Made by a program: the position numbers and the translations under genes
Part shown: positions 23,048-32,121 of the stretch, in pieces
Position numbering within the stretch: the stretch's first letter is position 1
How the letters are laid out: each line of letters starts with the position of its first letter
The notes under the pieces: generated by a model
Seen by the model: only the letters and a program-made list of their open reading frames with translations
Told to the model about the DNA's origin: nothing
Database searches by the model: none
Source: Sulfurimonas sp.
GTDB taxonomy: Bacteria; Campylobacterota; Campylobacteria; Campylobacterales; Sulfurimonadaceae
Direction of reading: 5' to 3'
Assembly: GCA_015487435.1 (NCBI GenBank)
Contig: WFPU01000186.1
Location: forward strand, 1 to 36,856
DNA: 36,856 nt

Positions 23048-24808
23048 ATGATAAACCCTAACAAAAGCAAAAAAATATTTTTACTTTACACTATTATATC
23101 TATAGGGTTTATAATATTTTTGGGAGTTATGCTCCTTCTTGTTGTTAAGCCACGTAATCTCCCCTCTCTATATTCAAAAGATAGCTCTAAAGCTATGAGG
23201 GGTAACATAATTAGTGCTGATGGTTTTACAATAGCCTCAACTACAAAACTTTATAAAGCGGTTGTAAATACAAAATATATAGACCCATTAAAAAAAGAGT
23301 TATTTATTGAACTTTTTAGCATTTACTCTGGTATGAAATCTAGTGATGTGAAAAAAAAATTATCTAAACGAAATGGGATTGTAGTTTTAAGTTATAACAT
23401 TGATGAAAAACATGCACAATATCTTAAAAAACTATCATATGAGCTTCGTCGTTATAAAGTTTTTCTTTCACTCACTAATCCAATTTCGAAAATAAAATCT
23501 ATCCATGGATTAAGTATACTTGAAAGTGGAGAAAGCAGAGAATACCCTTATGAAAAACTACTAACTCCAATTATAGGTTATACCCACAAAATTGAAGAGG
23601 ATGGCTATACTAAGATTCGTGGGGTAAAAGGTTTAGAGAGACGATTTGAAGATGAATTAAGTTCAAGAGTAGATGCACTAAGTCAGGGCAAAAGAGATGT
23701 AAACGGGTATATCATTTTAAATAAACAAAGTTTTACTAAACAGCAAATAGATGGTTTAGATATAAAACTAAATATACCAGCCGCCCTTCAAGTAAAAGTG
23801 GAACAGATGTTGGACACAATGAAAATAGAGCTAAAAGCTAAAGAGATAATAATAGTTATTATGGATTCTAAAAATGGGAAAGTTTTATCTGCTGCTAGTT
23901 CAAATAGATATCTTCCAAAAAAGATTAGAAAAAAAGATTATCCATCTTTGAACTCTTCAATCATTGAGTATAGTTTTGAACCAGGTAGTGTTATTAAAAC
24001 TATAACTTTTGCATTACTTTTAGATAAAAAACTCATTAACCCTTATGATTTGGTAAATGGGCATAATGGTCGATTTAAAATTGGTCGTAAAGTGATTACT
24101 GATGAGCATGAATTTGACTGGATCTCTGCTGAAAATGTTATAGTACACTCTTCAAATATAGGGATAGCCCAACTTGCACAAAAATTAAATGGGAGTGAGT
24201 TTAATGAAGGTTTAAAAAGTTTCGGTTTGTCTTCTAAATCTACACCAGACCTAATATATGAAAAAAAAGGATCTATCCCTAATTCTACAAAATTAAATAA
24301 TGAAATTTATAAAGCAACAAGCTCCTACGGTTATGGGATGCACTCTAATCTTATGCAACTAATACGTGCATATTCAGTTTTTAACAACCATGGAAAGATG
24401 ACAACTCCACAAATAGTAGATTCATTTATAGATGAGAATAAAAATGAAATAAAAATTAAAAATGATGAGCCAATACAAGTAATAAGCCCAACAACAGCTC
24501 AAAGAGTAAAAAAAATACTTATAAAAACAGTAAATAAGGGGACTGGCGTTAAAGCGATAAGTGAGGGCTTAATAGTTGGTGGAAAAACTGGAACTGCACA
24601 TAAAGTTAAAAAGGGTCGTTATATAAACAAATATAACACTGTTTTTTTAGGTTTTGTAAATGATGCAACTCATAATTACACAATGGGAGTAGTCGTAAAT
24701 GAGCCTAAAAAAAGTCAATTTGCTGCTCAAACAGCTGTCCCCGTTTTTAAAAAAGCTATTGATATTTTAGTAGATAATGGCTATTTAGAGCCAAAGATTA
24801 TCAAGTAG
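23048..24808 (+). CDS. ftsI: Class B penicillin-binding protein, FtsI/PBP2-like
   Basis: Septal peptidoglycan transpeptidase, 586 aa. One N-terminal transmembrane anchor (about 10-32) is followed by the periplasmic dimerisation domain beginning RGNIISADG, then the transpeptidase domain with EPGSVIK (S314, K317), SSN (368-370) and GGKTGTAHK (K513). The gene sits at the end of the flagellar rod cluster, as HP1556 does in H. pylori, so cell-division wall synthesis may be cotranscribed with flagellar genes. Its last 24 bp overlap the 3' end of panC on the other strand. Confidence 0.94.
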   Translation: MINPNKSKKIFLLYTIISIGFIIFLGVMLLLVVKPRNLPSLYSKDSSKAMRGNIISADGFTIASTTKLYKAVVNTKYIDPLKKELFIELFSIYSGMKSSDVKKKLSKRNGIVVLSYNIDEKHAQYLKKLSYELRRYKVFLSLTNPISKIKSIHGLSILESGESREYPYEKLLTPIIGYTHKIEEDGYTKIRGVKGLERRFEDELSSRVDALSQGKRDVNGYIILNKQSFTKQQIDGLDIKLNIPAALQVKVEQMLDTMKIELKAKEIIIVIMDSKNGKVLSAASSNRYLPKKIRKKDYPSLNSSIIEYSFEPGSVIKTITFALLLDKKLINPYDLVNGHNGRFKIGRKVITDEHEFDWISAENVIVHSSNIGIAQLAQKLNGSEFNEGLKSFGLSSKSTPDLIYEKKGSIPNSTKLNNEIYKATSSYGYGMHSNLMQLIRAYSVFNNHGKMTTPQIVDSFIDENKNEIKIKNDEPIQVISPTTAQRVKKILIKTVNKGTGVKAISEGLIVGGKTGTAHKVKKGRYINKYNTVFLGFVNDATHNYTMGVVVNEPKKSQFAAQTAVPVFKKAIDILVDNGYLEPKIIK

Positions 24809-25606
24809 TCTGGTGTTAGCAACTTTTACTTCGACTAAAATAATTGTATCTTTTAATTTTACATTTTTTATCTGATTGAACTCTCTATCTAAAATCTCAA
24901 TATATAATATCTCTAAATCATCTAAAAAATCTCTCATCTTTTGTATTATATTTTTTGAATTTAACTCACCATTTTTTATCAAGTTTGAAGCAAGATTTAA
25001 GGAGTTTGGAATTAAAAGAGCTTTATTTCTCTGCTCCTTACTAAGATATATATTTCTACTGCTTAGGGCTAATCCATCTACATCACGAACTGTGTTTACA
25101 GCTACAATCTCTACATTCATAAACAATTGTTTTACCATCAACTCTATAAGGTTTAATTGTTGTGCATCTTTTTTTCCAAAATAAGCACGCGAGGGGTTTA
25201 CTATATTTAAAAGTTTATTTACAACTGTTAAAACGCCATTAAAGTGAGATGGTCTAGTAAAGCCCTCTAAAACATAACCTCGAATATTTGGAGATGATAT
25301 ACTAACTTCATCTTCAGAATAAATATCATCAACATGTGGAAAAAATAAAATATCCACACCAGCGAGTTCACAAATCTTTTTATCAGCATCATCTCGTCTA
25401 GGATATTTGTCTAAATCCTCATCTGCACTAAATTGTGTAGGGTTTACAAATATACTTACTACTATAAAGTCATTCTCTTTTTTAGCTTCTCTAATTAGTG
25501 TTAAATGACCCTCATGCAAAGCTCCCATTGTTGGAATAAAACCTATTGTTTTATCTATAGTTTTTAAATAATTTTTTAATTTTATTGGATTTGATATAAT
25601 CTTCAT
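24785..25606 (-). CDS. panC: Pantothenate synthetase
   Basis: Joins pantoate and beta-alanine with ATP to make pantothenate for CoA; 273 aa from the chosen start. Motifs: IPTMGALHEGHL with the HIGH-type nucleotide site, SIFVNPTQF, FGKKDAQQL, and SSRNIYLS near the C-terminal part. The frame runs 23 codons further upstream (MNQVQNDEV...), but those codons come from a palindromic repeat and the start MKIISNPIK at 25606 matches the family N-terminus, with AGG 6 nt upstream. It is convergent with ftsI (24-bp overlap) and divergent from prfB. No panB or panD is adjacent. Confidence 0.94.
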   Translation of the reverse strand: MKIISNPIKLKNYLKTIDKTIGFIPTMGALHEGHLTLIREAKKENDFIVVSIFVNPTQFSADEDLDKYPRRDDADKKICELAGVDILFFPHVDDIYSEDEVSISSPNIRGYVLEGFTRPSHFNGVLTVVNKLLNIVNPSRAYFGKKDAQQLNLIELMVKQLFMNVEIVAVNTVRDVDGLALSSRNIYLSKEQRNKALLIPNSLNLASNLIKNGELNSKNIIQKMRDFLDDLEILYIEILDREFNQIKNVKLKDTIILVEVKVANTRLLDNLWL

Positions 25607-25652
25607 TTTAAGCCTAAATTTTATATAATCGCAATTATACAATATACTTACT

Positions 25653-25680
25653 TCGTCATTCTGAACTTGATTCAAAATGG
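25653..25680. repeat. Hairpin repeat H (single, decayed)
   Basis: CGTCATTCTGAACTTGATTC followed by AAAATGG: one hairpin module whose 3' arm has decayed. It lies in the divergent panC/prfB promoter region and creates a false upstream start for panC. Confidence 0.6.
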
Positions 25681-25698
25681 TGATAATCTGGAAACATT

Positions 25699-26796
25699 AT
25701 GGATAACTACGAATATACAGAACTTTTAAAAACTTTATCAATCAGAATGGAAAATATTACTGGAGTTGTTGAACCAGATAAATTACAAATCAGATTAGAT
25801 GAGATAACTGCTCTTGAAAATGATCAAAATTTTTGGAACGATACAAAAAATGCAGCAGTTGTTCAAAAGGAAAAAACACAATTAGAGAGAAAATTAAACA
25901 AATACTCTATCGCAAAAACAACTATAGAAGATGCTAAAGAACTTTTTGAGATGGCTAAAGAGGAAAATGATGATGAATCAATTGAAGCTTTATATAATGA
26001 ATCATCAAACTTGGCTGCCAATATTCAAAAGATGGAGCTTGAAGTCTTACTAAATGGAGAGACAGATGTGAACAATGCTATCCTTTCTATCCATCCAGGT
26101 GCTGGCGGTACTGAGAGTCAAGATTGGGCTCAAATGCTTCTTAGAATGTATAAAAGATGGGCTGAGAGACGAAATTTTAGTGTAGAGGTGCTAGATTATC
26201 AAATTGGGGATGAAGCTGGGATAAAAGATGCCTCTATATTAATAAAAGGTGAAAATGCTTATGGTTATTTAAAAGTTGAAAATGGAATTCATAGACTTGT
26301 AAGAATTTCACCATTTGACTCAAATGCAAAACGGCACACCTCTTTTTGTTCTGTTATGGTCTCTCCTGAGATTGATGATAATATTGATATTGTAATAGAG
26401 GATAAAGATATTCGAGTGGATACATATAGAGCTAGTGGTGCTGGTGGGCAACATGTAAATAAAACAGAATCCGCAGTTAGATTAACTCACATAGAAACAA
26501 ATGTTGTAGTTCAATGTCAAAATGGAAGAAGTCAACATAAAAATAAAGATACTGCTATGAAAATGTTAAAATCTCGTCTTTATGAGCTTGAACTTGAAGA
26601 AAAAAAAGCTAAAGAGGATGGAGTTGCAAAAAGTGAGATAGGATGGGGACATCAAATTCGCTCATATGTAATGCAACCCTATCAACAAGTAAAAGATACT
26701 CGCTCAAACATCCCATACTCTAATATTTCAGGGATACTCGATGGAGATATAGATGAGATAATAGAGGGTGTACTTATAGCTATGAATAAGGTGTAG
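25699..26796 (+). CDS. prfB: Peptide chain release factor 2
   Basis: RF2 recognises UGA and UAA stop codons and triggers peptide release; 365 aa. SPF at 204-206 (RISPFDSNAKRHTSF) is the RF2 codon-recognition tripeptide and GGQ at 249-251 (SGAGGQHVNKTESAVRLTH) is the catalytic motif. The N-terminal coiled-coil domain is present. The frame is continuous from ATG with no internal UGA near codon 25, so the autoregulatory +1 frameshift known from E. coli is absent. GGAAAC lies before the start codon. Confidence 0.96.
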   Translation: MDNYEYTELLKTLSIRMENITGVVEPDKLQIRLDEITALENDQNFWNDTKNAAVVQKEKTQLERKLNKYSIAKTTIEDAKELFEMAKEENDDESIEALYNESSNLAANIQKMELEVLLNGETDVNNAILSIHPGAGGTESQDWAQMLLRMYKRWAERRNFSVEVLDYQIGDEAGIKDASILIKGENAYGYLKVENGIHRLVRISPFDSNAKRHTSFCSVMVSPEIDDNIDIVIEDKDIRVDTYRASGAGGQHVNKTESAVRLTHIETNVVVQCQNGRSQHKNKDTAMKMLKSRLYELELEEKKAKEDGVAKSEIGWGHQIRSYVMQPYQQVKDTRSNIPYSNISGILDGDIDEIIEGVLIAMNKV

Positions 26797-26830
26797 GCGC
26801 CCTTGGGCTTTACTAATTCATCTGATGATT

Positions 26831-26877
26831 CGTCATCCTGAACTTGATTCGTCATCCTGAACTTGATTCAGGATCTA
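26831..26877. repeat. Hairpin repeat I (duplicated half unit)
   Basis: Two copies of CGTCATCCTGAACTTGATT, the second completed by CAGGATCTA to give arms ATCCTGAA/TTCAGGAT around CTTGA. It lies between the convergent prfB and the 108-aa membrane protein gene, and its CTA supplies that gene's TAG stop. Confidence 0.75.
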
Positions 26878-27201
26878 ATCCCTCTTTTTCACAAAACTAT
26901 ACCCTAAAAACCCAATTCCAAGAACCATAGCTAAAATTAGTACATAACGCATCTGCTTGGCTTGAGTATCTCTATATGATTTCATTATTGGGGTATGGAA
27001 TGGTTTATTCGCTTTTGATACACTAGATGATTCACCAGCCATTCTAATCTCCATTCTTGCTATATTTGCTGCTGCTATCTCATTTTGCGACAATCCCTCT
27101 TTTGGAGTGTTCCAAAAATACATAACAAATCCAATAAGCAACATAAATGAGCCTACCACCCTAAATATTACTATCTGATATCTATTAAAAAATTCTTTCA
27201 T
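26875..27201 (-). CDS. Two-helix membrane protein of unknown function
   Basis: 108 aa with hydrophobic helices at about 10-28 (IVIFRVVGSFMLLIGFVMYF) and 85-103 (YVLILAMVLGIGFLGYSFV), separated by a polar loop of about 55 residues, probably periplasmic. The C-terminus is KKRD. No family is recognised. The stop codon TAG falls in hairpin repeat I. The gene is divergent from the Bpt-like gene (50 bp). An AAGAGAATT sequence before the ATG may serve as a weak ribosome binding site. Confidence 0.7.
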   Translation of the reverse strand: MKEFFNRYQIVIFRVVGSFMLLIGFVMYFWNTPKEGLSQNEIAAANIARMEIRMAGESSSVSKANKPFHTPIMKSYRDTQAKQMRYVLILAMVLGIGFLGYSFVKKRD

Positions 27202-27251
27202 AATTCTCTTTTCTTACTTTTCTATAATATTAATTATGTCAAAATCATAAT

Positions 27252-27965
27252 ATGAATGTACTTAAAGAGTTTTTACAAAATGACAAATGCTCATATTTAG
27301 ATGGGTTTGAGCAAAAAACCCATTATAAGATTATAGATAAATGTGCTGATGATAGGTGCCAAGATTTTATTGAACGTGGATTTAGAAGATTTGGAAAGAT
27401 GTTTTTTAGACCAATTTGTGAAAATTGCAATGAATGTCAAAGTATTAAAATAGATGTAAAAAAATTTGAATTTAGTAAATCTCAAAGAAGAGTTTTAAGA
27501 AAAGCCGAACATCTAAAATCAGTTATTCAAAAACCTACACTTACAAAAGAGCACCTAAAATTATTTGAAAAGTATCACCAACATATGAAAATTGAAAAAG
27601 GGTGGCCACATGCTACTACTACAGCTAAAAACTACTATAATTCTTTTGTAGTTGGAGCTGAAAACTACGGCTATGAAGTGTTGTATTTTGATGAAGAGAA
27701 ATTAATAGGTGTAGACTTAATAGATATTTTACCAAATGGAGTATCATCTATATATTTTTATTATGACCCAGATTACAAAAAATATGCACTTGGAAAACTA
27801 TCTATGTATCTACAAATTAGATTTGCCAAAAAAACAAAAAAAGAGTGGGTCTATATGGGCTATTATGTAAAAGATTGTAGTAGTTTATCTTATAAAACAC
27901 ATTATAAGCCTTACTTGACCTTAAAAGGACGACCTAATGAAGAAGATGAATTTAGTTGGTTTTAG
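27252..27965 (+). CDS. bpt: Aminoacyl-tRNA-protein transferase (Bpt/Ate family)
   Basis: Transfers leucine (Bpt) from charged tRNA to N-terminal Asp or Glu residues, marking proteins for ClpAP degradation; arginyl transfer is the eukaryotic equivalent. The 237-aa protein shows the N-terminal cysteine motif CENCNECQSIKI, the YLDGFEQ opening, RGFRRFGKMFFRP, and the C-terminal YFYYDPDYKKYALGKLS and WVYMGYYVKDCSSLSYKTHYKP. Length matches bacterial Bpt (about 235-250). Leucyl specificity is inferred from bacterial homologues. Its last 4 nt overlap the end of the next, convergent gene. Confidence 0.87.
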   Translation: MNVLKEFLQNDKCSYLDGFEQKTHYKIIDKCADDRCQDFIERGFRRFGKMFFRPICENCNECQSIKIDVKKFEFSKSQRRVLRKAEHLKSVIQKPTLTKEHLKLFEKYHQHMKIEKGWPHATTTAKNYYNSFVVGAENYGYEVLYFDEEKLIGVDLIDILPNGVSSIYFYYDPDYKKYALGKLSMYLQIRFAKKTKKEWVYMGYYVKDCSSLSYKTHYKPYLTLKGRPNEEDEFSWF

Positions 27966-28627
27966 ATTCCAAGTTCTTTTTTTTGCTCTTTTCTAATATT
28001 TATCTTTTTTTTTATAACCTCTTCTTCTAGCAAACGTTCAATCGCTTCTTGAGCAGCTTTATCTTTTTTTCTTATACGGTTTATCTCTATCTTTTCAAGT
28101 TCTGCATTGGTTAAGCCTTTACGCACAGGTTTTTTGTTATGTTCATCAATTATATTTTGAAGAATACCTGTAGCATCTATACTATCTTTATGTGCATAAT
28201 AATATTTTATTATAGCTTTTTTATTTTTATCTATATCTATTAATCCAGAATTTACACTCTTTAGAAATAATATATTATTTTCACTTTTTATAGAGCTAAT
28301 TAAATTATCATTTATCTTATTTATATAATAATCATTTGTTAAAGATAGTTCTCTAAGTGCTTTTAAATAAGTAGCTTTATCTATATTTTTCTCTTTATCT
28401 TGAATTTTAAAACCTATATCTTTTGTTTTTTGTACATCTTTTACATATTTTTTTATTTTATTTTTATCAGCTTCATATTCAAGCATAAATTGTAATTTTT
28501 CAATCTTATTTACATTATTATAAATTTTATTGCCTAATGCAGAATAGATAAAAGGATTTTGTGAAAAATCAGAGCTTTGTGCAAATAGTTGAAGAGTGAG
28601 TAAGGTTGTTATTATTAACTTTTTCAT
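27962..28627 (-). CDS. Exported helical protein of unknown function
   Basis: 221 aa with a clear signal peptide (MKKLIITTLLTLQLFAQSSD), cleaved probably after FAQ. The mature part is very rich in Lys, Asn, Ile and Glu and is predicted mainly helical, with a charged C-terminal segment (ELEKIEINRIRKKDKAAQEA and beyond) likely to form a coiled coil. No cysteine and no recognised domain. Periplasmic location is inferred. It overlaps the Bpt-like gene tail-to-tail by 4 bp and lies downstream of fusA with a hairpin between. Confidence 0.7.
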   Translation of the reverse strand: MKKLIITTLLTLQLFAQSSDFSQNPFIYSALGNKIYNNVNKIEKLQFMLEYEADKNKIKKYVKDVQKTKDIGFKIQDKEKNIDKATYLKALRELSLTNDYYINKINDNLISSIKSENNILFLKSVNSGLIDIDKNKKAIIKYYYAHKDSIDATGILQNIIDEHNKKPVRKGLTNAELEKIEINRIRKKDKAAQEAIERLLEEEVIKKKINIRKEQKKELGI

Positions 28628-28681
28628 AGCGGTATTATAGCAGATGGTATTTTATTTGTATAGGTGTATAAATTAGAAGTT

Positions 28682-28700
28682 GAGTGGCATAATGCCACTC
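28682..28700 (-). terminator. Hairpin after fusA, probable terminator
   Basis: GAGTGGCAT and ATGCCACTC form 9-bp arms around one base (realistically a 3-nt loop), 16 bp after the fusA stop. There is no strong U-tract on the minus strand. A smaller palindrome, GGTTAA-AAA-TTAACC (28708-28722), overlaps the fusA stop codon. Confidence 0.55.
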
Positions 28701-28715
28701 ATAAATGGTTAAAAA

Positions 28716-30806
28716 TTAACCGTTTCTCTTTTTTTGAATCTCTTCAGATACATTTTTAGGAACCTCTTCATAGTGATCAAATTCCATAGAATATGTAGCT
28801 CTACCTTGAGTAGATGAGCGAAGGTCAGTTGAGTAACCAAACATTTCAGACAATGGAACAAATGCATCAATAATTTTGTTACCAGAGCGGTCACCCATAT
28901 TGTTAACTTGTCCACGACGACGATTAAGGTCACCAATAACATCACCCATATACTCTTCGGGAACTTCAACTTCAACTTTCATAAGTGGCTCTAAAATTGC
29001 AGGACGCGCTTTTCTACAACCCTCTTTAAATGCCATAGAAGCAGCAAGTTTAAATGCCATCTCATTTGAATCAACATCATGGTATGAACCATCATATAAA
29101 GTGATTTCAATATCTTCCATAGGGTAACCAGCAAGGACACCAGCACCCATAGTTTCAGCACAACCTTTTTCAACCGCAGGGATATATTCTTTTGGAATAG
29201 CTCCACCTTTGATCTCGTTGTTAAACACAAATCCAGAATCAGGTTCCCCTGGCTTGATTTTAATGTAAACATGACCAAATTGACCACGACCACCAGATTG
29301 TTTAGCATATTTGTACTCTTGATCAACTTCATCTTTAATAGACTCACGGTATGATACTTGAGGTGCGCCAACTTCAGCTTCAACAGAAAATTCTCTTTTC
29401 ATTCTATCTACAAGAATTTCAAGGTGCAACTCACCCATTCCTGAAATGATAGTTTGACCAGTTTCTTCATCAGTATGAACTCTAAAAGATGGATCTTCAG
29501 CAGCGAGTTTACTTAAGGCTATACCCATTTTTTCTTGGTCAGCTTTAGTTTTTGGCTCAACAGCAACAGAGATAACTGGCTCTGGGAAGTCCATTCTCTC
29601 AAGAACAATTTTTTCTGCAGGATCACATAAGGTATCACCTGTAGTTGTTGTTTTAAGACCAACAACTGCACCGATTTCACCAGCGTAAATCTCTTTAACT
29701 TCTTCTCGTTTAATAGCGTGCATCTTCACAATACGCCCTATTCTTTCTTTTTTATCTTTTGTAGTATTGTGCACATAAGAGCCAGACTCTAACGAACCAC
29801 GGTATACACGGATAAATGTAAGTACACCAACAAAAGGATCAGTCATAATTTTAAATGCTAATGCTGCAAAAGCACCATCATCAGTTGAAGGTACAGCAAC
29901 CTCTACCTCTTCATCATCCATGAGTGTACCAACAATAGCTTCTGACTCAAGTGGTGAAGGCAAGTAATCAACAACAGCGTCAAGTAAAGTTTGAACACCT
30001 TTGTTTTTAAATGCAGTACCTGGAGTCATTGGAACAACAGCCATCCCAATAGTTGCAGATTTGATTGCAGCTTTAATCTCTTCTTGTGAAATCTCTTCAC
30101 CCTCTAAGAATTTTTCAGCAAATTCTTCATTACCATCAACTTCAGAAAGAGTTTCAAGCATTTTTTCTCTATACTCATTTGAGATCTCTTGTAATGATTC
30201 ACGAATATCTTGCTCATTATATGCAGAGCCCATCTCAGCTTCAGCATCCCAAACAATCTCTTTCATTTTAACTAAATCAACTACACCTTCAAACTCAGCT
30301 TCTGCACCGATAGGTAGTTGAAAAGGCATTGGATTACCTTTTAGTCTTTCACGAATTTGTTTTTCAACTTCGTAAAAATCTGCACCAGTTCTATCCATTT
30401 TATTAACAAAAACAATCGATGGAACTTTATAGCGATTTCTTTGTCTCCAAACTGTCTCAGATTGAGGTTGAACACCACCAACAGCACAAAATACTGAAAC
30501 AGCACCATCGAGAACACGCATAGAACGCTCAACTTCAATAGTAAAGTCAACGTGACCTGGAGTATCAATAATATTGATTTGTTTACCAGCCCACTCACAA
30601 GTTGTTGCAGCAGAAGTAATTGTAATACCACGCTCTTGTTCTTGTTCCATCCAGTCCATAGTAGCAGCACCATCATGAACCTCACCGATTTTATGCTCAA
30701 CACCAGTATAGAAAAGAATTCTTTCTGTAGTTGTAGTTTTACCTGCATCAATATGAGCAGCGATTCCGATGTTTCTTACGTCTTTTAAGTCATGTGATCT
30801 TGCCAT
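28716..30806 (-). CDS. fusA: Translation elongation factor G
   Basis: GTPase that drives ribosome translocation and, with RRF, ribosome recycling; 696 aa, normal for EF-G. G1 is AHIDAGKTTTTERIL, G2 region RGITITSAATT, G3 DTPGHVDFT, G4 FVNKMDRTG. Domains II to V follow, including SGMGELHLEILVDRMKREF and GGRGQFGHVYI, with RRRGQVNNMGDR in domain V. It is the third gene of rpsL-rpsG-fusA, 11 nt after rpsG, and expression is expected to be high. No tuf gene follows in this window. Confidence 0.98.
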   Translation of the reverse strand: MARSHDLKDVRNIGIAAHIDAGKTTTTERILFYTGVEHKIGEVHDGAATMDWMEQEQERGITITSAATTCEWAGKQINIIDTPGHVDFTIEVERSMRVLDGAVSVFCAVGGVQPQSETVWRQRNRYKVPSIVFVNKMDRTGADFYEVEKQIRERLKGNPMPFQLPIGAEAEFEGVVDLVKMKEIVWDAEAEMGSAYNEQDIRESLQEISNEYREKMLETLSEVDGNEEFAEKFLEGEEISQEEIKAAIKSATIGMAVVPMTPGTAFKNKGVQTLLDAVVDYLPSPLESEAIVGTLMDDEEVEVAVPSTDDGAFAALAFKIMTDPFVGVLTFIRVYRGSLESGSYVHNTTKDKKERIGRIVKMHAIKREEVKEIYAGEIGAVVGLKTTTTGDTLCDPAEKIVLERMDFPEPVISVAVEPKTKADQEKMGIALSKLAAEDPSFRVHTDEETGQTIISGMGELHLEILVDRMKREFSVEAEVGAPQVSYRESIKDEVDQEYKYAKQSGGRGQFGHVYIKIKPGEPDSGFVFNNEIKGGAIPKEYIPAVEKGCAETMGAGVLAGYPMEDIEITLYDGSYHDVDSNEMAFKLAASMAFKEGCRKARPAILEPLMKVEVEVPEEYMGDVIGDLNRRRGQVNNMGDRSGNKIIDAFVPLSEMFGYSTDLRSSTQGRATYSMEFDHYEEVPKNVSEEIQKKRNG

Positions 30807-30817
30807 AAATTATCCTA

Positions 30818-31285
30818 TTACCATCTGTAATGAGCAAATGCTTTATTAGCTTCTGCCATTCTGTATGTATCTTCTTTTTTCTTAAATGCAGAACCTTTAT
30901 CAGTTGATGCATCCATAAATTCATTAGCTAATCTCTCAGCCATAGTTCTTTCATTTCTTTTACGAGCAGCATCAATTAACCATCTAATAGCTAATGATTG
31001 CTGACGCACTGGGCGTACTTCTACTGGAACTTGATAAGTAGCACCACCAACACGGCGACTTTTTACTTCAATAATTGGTTTAATGTTTTCAATAGCTTCA
31101 TTAAAAGTGTCAATTCCACTTTTTTCACCACGAGAACCGATGATATCCATCGCACTGTAAATGATTTTTTCAGCTGTTGATTTTTTACCATCTAACATTA
31201 CTTTATTTATAAATTTCGTCAGTATTTTGCTTCCATAAACTGGGTCTGGCATAACTGGACGAACGGGAGCTTTTCTTCTTCTCAT
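30818..31285 (-). CDS. rpsG: 30S ribosomal protein S7
   Basis: Primary 16S rRNA binding protein that organises the head of the small subunit; 155 aa. I start at MRRRKAPVRPVMPDPVYGSK because this is the family N-terminus, gives the normal length, and has GGAA 5 nt upstream. The open frame continues 16 codons further to an ATG at 31333, which has no support. The body contains FINKVMLDGKKSTAEKI, RRVGGATYQVPVEVRP and the C-terminal AEANKAFAHYRW. In E. coli S7 represses its own operon by binding the rpsL-rpsG spacer. Confidence 0.97.
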   Translation of the reverse strand: MRRRKAPVRPVMPDPVYGSKILTKFINKVMLDGKKSTAEKIIYSAMDIIGSRGEKSGIDTFNEAIENIKPIIEVKSRRVGGATYQVPVEVRPVRQQSLAIRWLIDAARKRNERTMAERLANEFMDASTDKGSAFKKKEDTYRMAEANKAFAHYRW

Positions 31286-31510
31286 TGTTTTTCCTTCAAT
31301 TTTTGCAAATTTACTCAGAGTTTCCTCTGTCATCTTCTTAATCTAACGATTAATACTCAATGTATTATTCAGCTCTCATGCACTTTAAACGAAACTAGTT
31401 TCGTGAGCCCTCTGCTGAAGAGAACCTAGTGTTAACGACATCTCTATTTGAAATAACTTAATGTCATTTTAAATGGAGTAACATCCATTAATAGGACTTA
31501 AACGTTTAAA
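31286..31510 (-). promoter_or_regulatory. Long structured rpsL-rpsG spacer, possible S7 operator
   Basis: A 225-nt gap inside the ribosomal operon holds a perfect 16-bp palindrome ACGAAACTAGTTTCGT (31389-31404), a further small inverted repeat ATGGA/TCCAT near 31474-31489, and no credible gene. The spacer is longer than the roughly 100 nt of E. coli, where S7 binds to control translation. Alternatives are a second promoter or an RNA processing site. Confidence 0.4.
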
Positions 31511-31885
31511 TTACTTTTTAGGTCTTTTTGTTCCATATTTAGAACGTGCAACAGTTCTGTCACTAACACCAGCAGTATCTAATGCACCACGAACGATGTG
31601 ATACTTAACACCAGGTAAATCTTTTACACGACCACCACGAACTAGAACTATCGAGTGTTCTTGAAGGTTATGTCCCTCTCCACCGATATAAGAAATAACT
31701 TCAAAACCTGAAGTTAAACGAACTTTTGCAACTTTTCTTAAAGCTGAATTTGGTTTTTTTGGTGTTGTAGTGTAAACACGAGTACACACACCACGACGTT
31801 GAGGACAAGATAATAACGCTGCAGATTTTGATTTCTTAACAACTCTCTTACGCTCATTACGAATCAATTGGTTGATTGTAGGCAT
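31511..31885 (-). CDS. rpsL: 30S ribosomal protein S12
   Basis: Decoding-centre protein, 124 aa. MPTINQLIRNERKRV opens the protein; TTPKKPNSALRKVAKVRLT and RGGRVKDLPGVKYHIVRG surround the accuracy sites. Lysines at both classic streptomycin-resistance positions (43 and 88 in E. coli numbering) are wild type. GTAAAGGAATTGT before the ATG contains a strong ribosome binding site. First gene of rpsL-rpsG-fusA; its promoter should lie between 31886 and palindromic element J. Confidence 0.98.
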   Translation of the reverse strand: MPTINQLIRNERKRVVKKSKSAALLSCPQRRGVCTRVYTTTPKKPNSALRKVAKVRLTSGFEVISYIGGEGHNLQEHSIVLVRGGRVKDLPGVKYHIVRGALDTAGVSDRTVARSKYGTKRPKK

Positions 31886-32009
31886 ACAATTCCTTTACTT
31901 AAATTTTTCCAGTAGAACAACTACTGCTACACATACAGGTATGACTAGCAAAGTTATAAACGCGCAATAGTAGCAAAATTGTATTTAAATGTAGCTTATT
32001 TTAAGTATT

Positions 32010-32119
32010 GAACTCTCTGATTAATTAGCTATTAGACGCTGAAACAAGTCCACAATGACAAAACTATCCGTCACCCTAAACTTGATTTAGGGTCTAGTTT
32101 CTAATTAATCAGATGTCTC
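32010..32119. mobile_element. MITE-like palindromic element, copy J
   Basis: 110-bp copy flanked by TATT on both sides (32006-32009, 32120-32123). The ends GAACTCTCTGATTAATTAG and CTAATTAATCAGATGTCTC form imperfect terminal inverted repeats (20 of 27 positions match when extended to the TAGA next to the hairpin). Hairpin 1 is decayed (GACGCTGAAACAAGTCCACAATGAC); hairpin 2 is perfect (CCCTAAA/TTTAGGG). It separates the antiporter gene end from the rpsL promoter region; the antiporter stop codon overlaps the right TATT. Confidence 0.8.
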
Positions 32120-32121
32120 TA

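Noticed and set aside
25607..25675. 23-codon N-terminal extension of panC
   Set aside because: The added codons derive from hairpin repeat H; the family N-terminus and a ribosome binding site point to the ATG at 25606.
25699..25790. Programmed +1 frameshift in prfB
   Set aside because: The frame is continuous; no UGA codon or slippery CUU-UGA sequence occurs near codon 25.
28876..30321. Long antisense open frames across fusA and rpsG
   Set aside because: They are shadows of highly expressed genes with biased codon use; none has a recognisable domain or ribosome binding site.
31286..31333. 16-codon N-terminal extension of rpsG
   Set aside because: S7 begins MRRRKAP; the ATG at 31285 gives the usual 155-aa length and has GGAA at the right distance.
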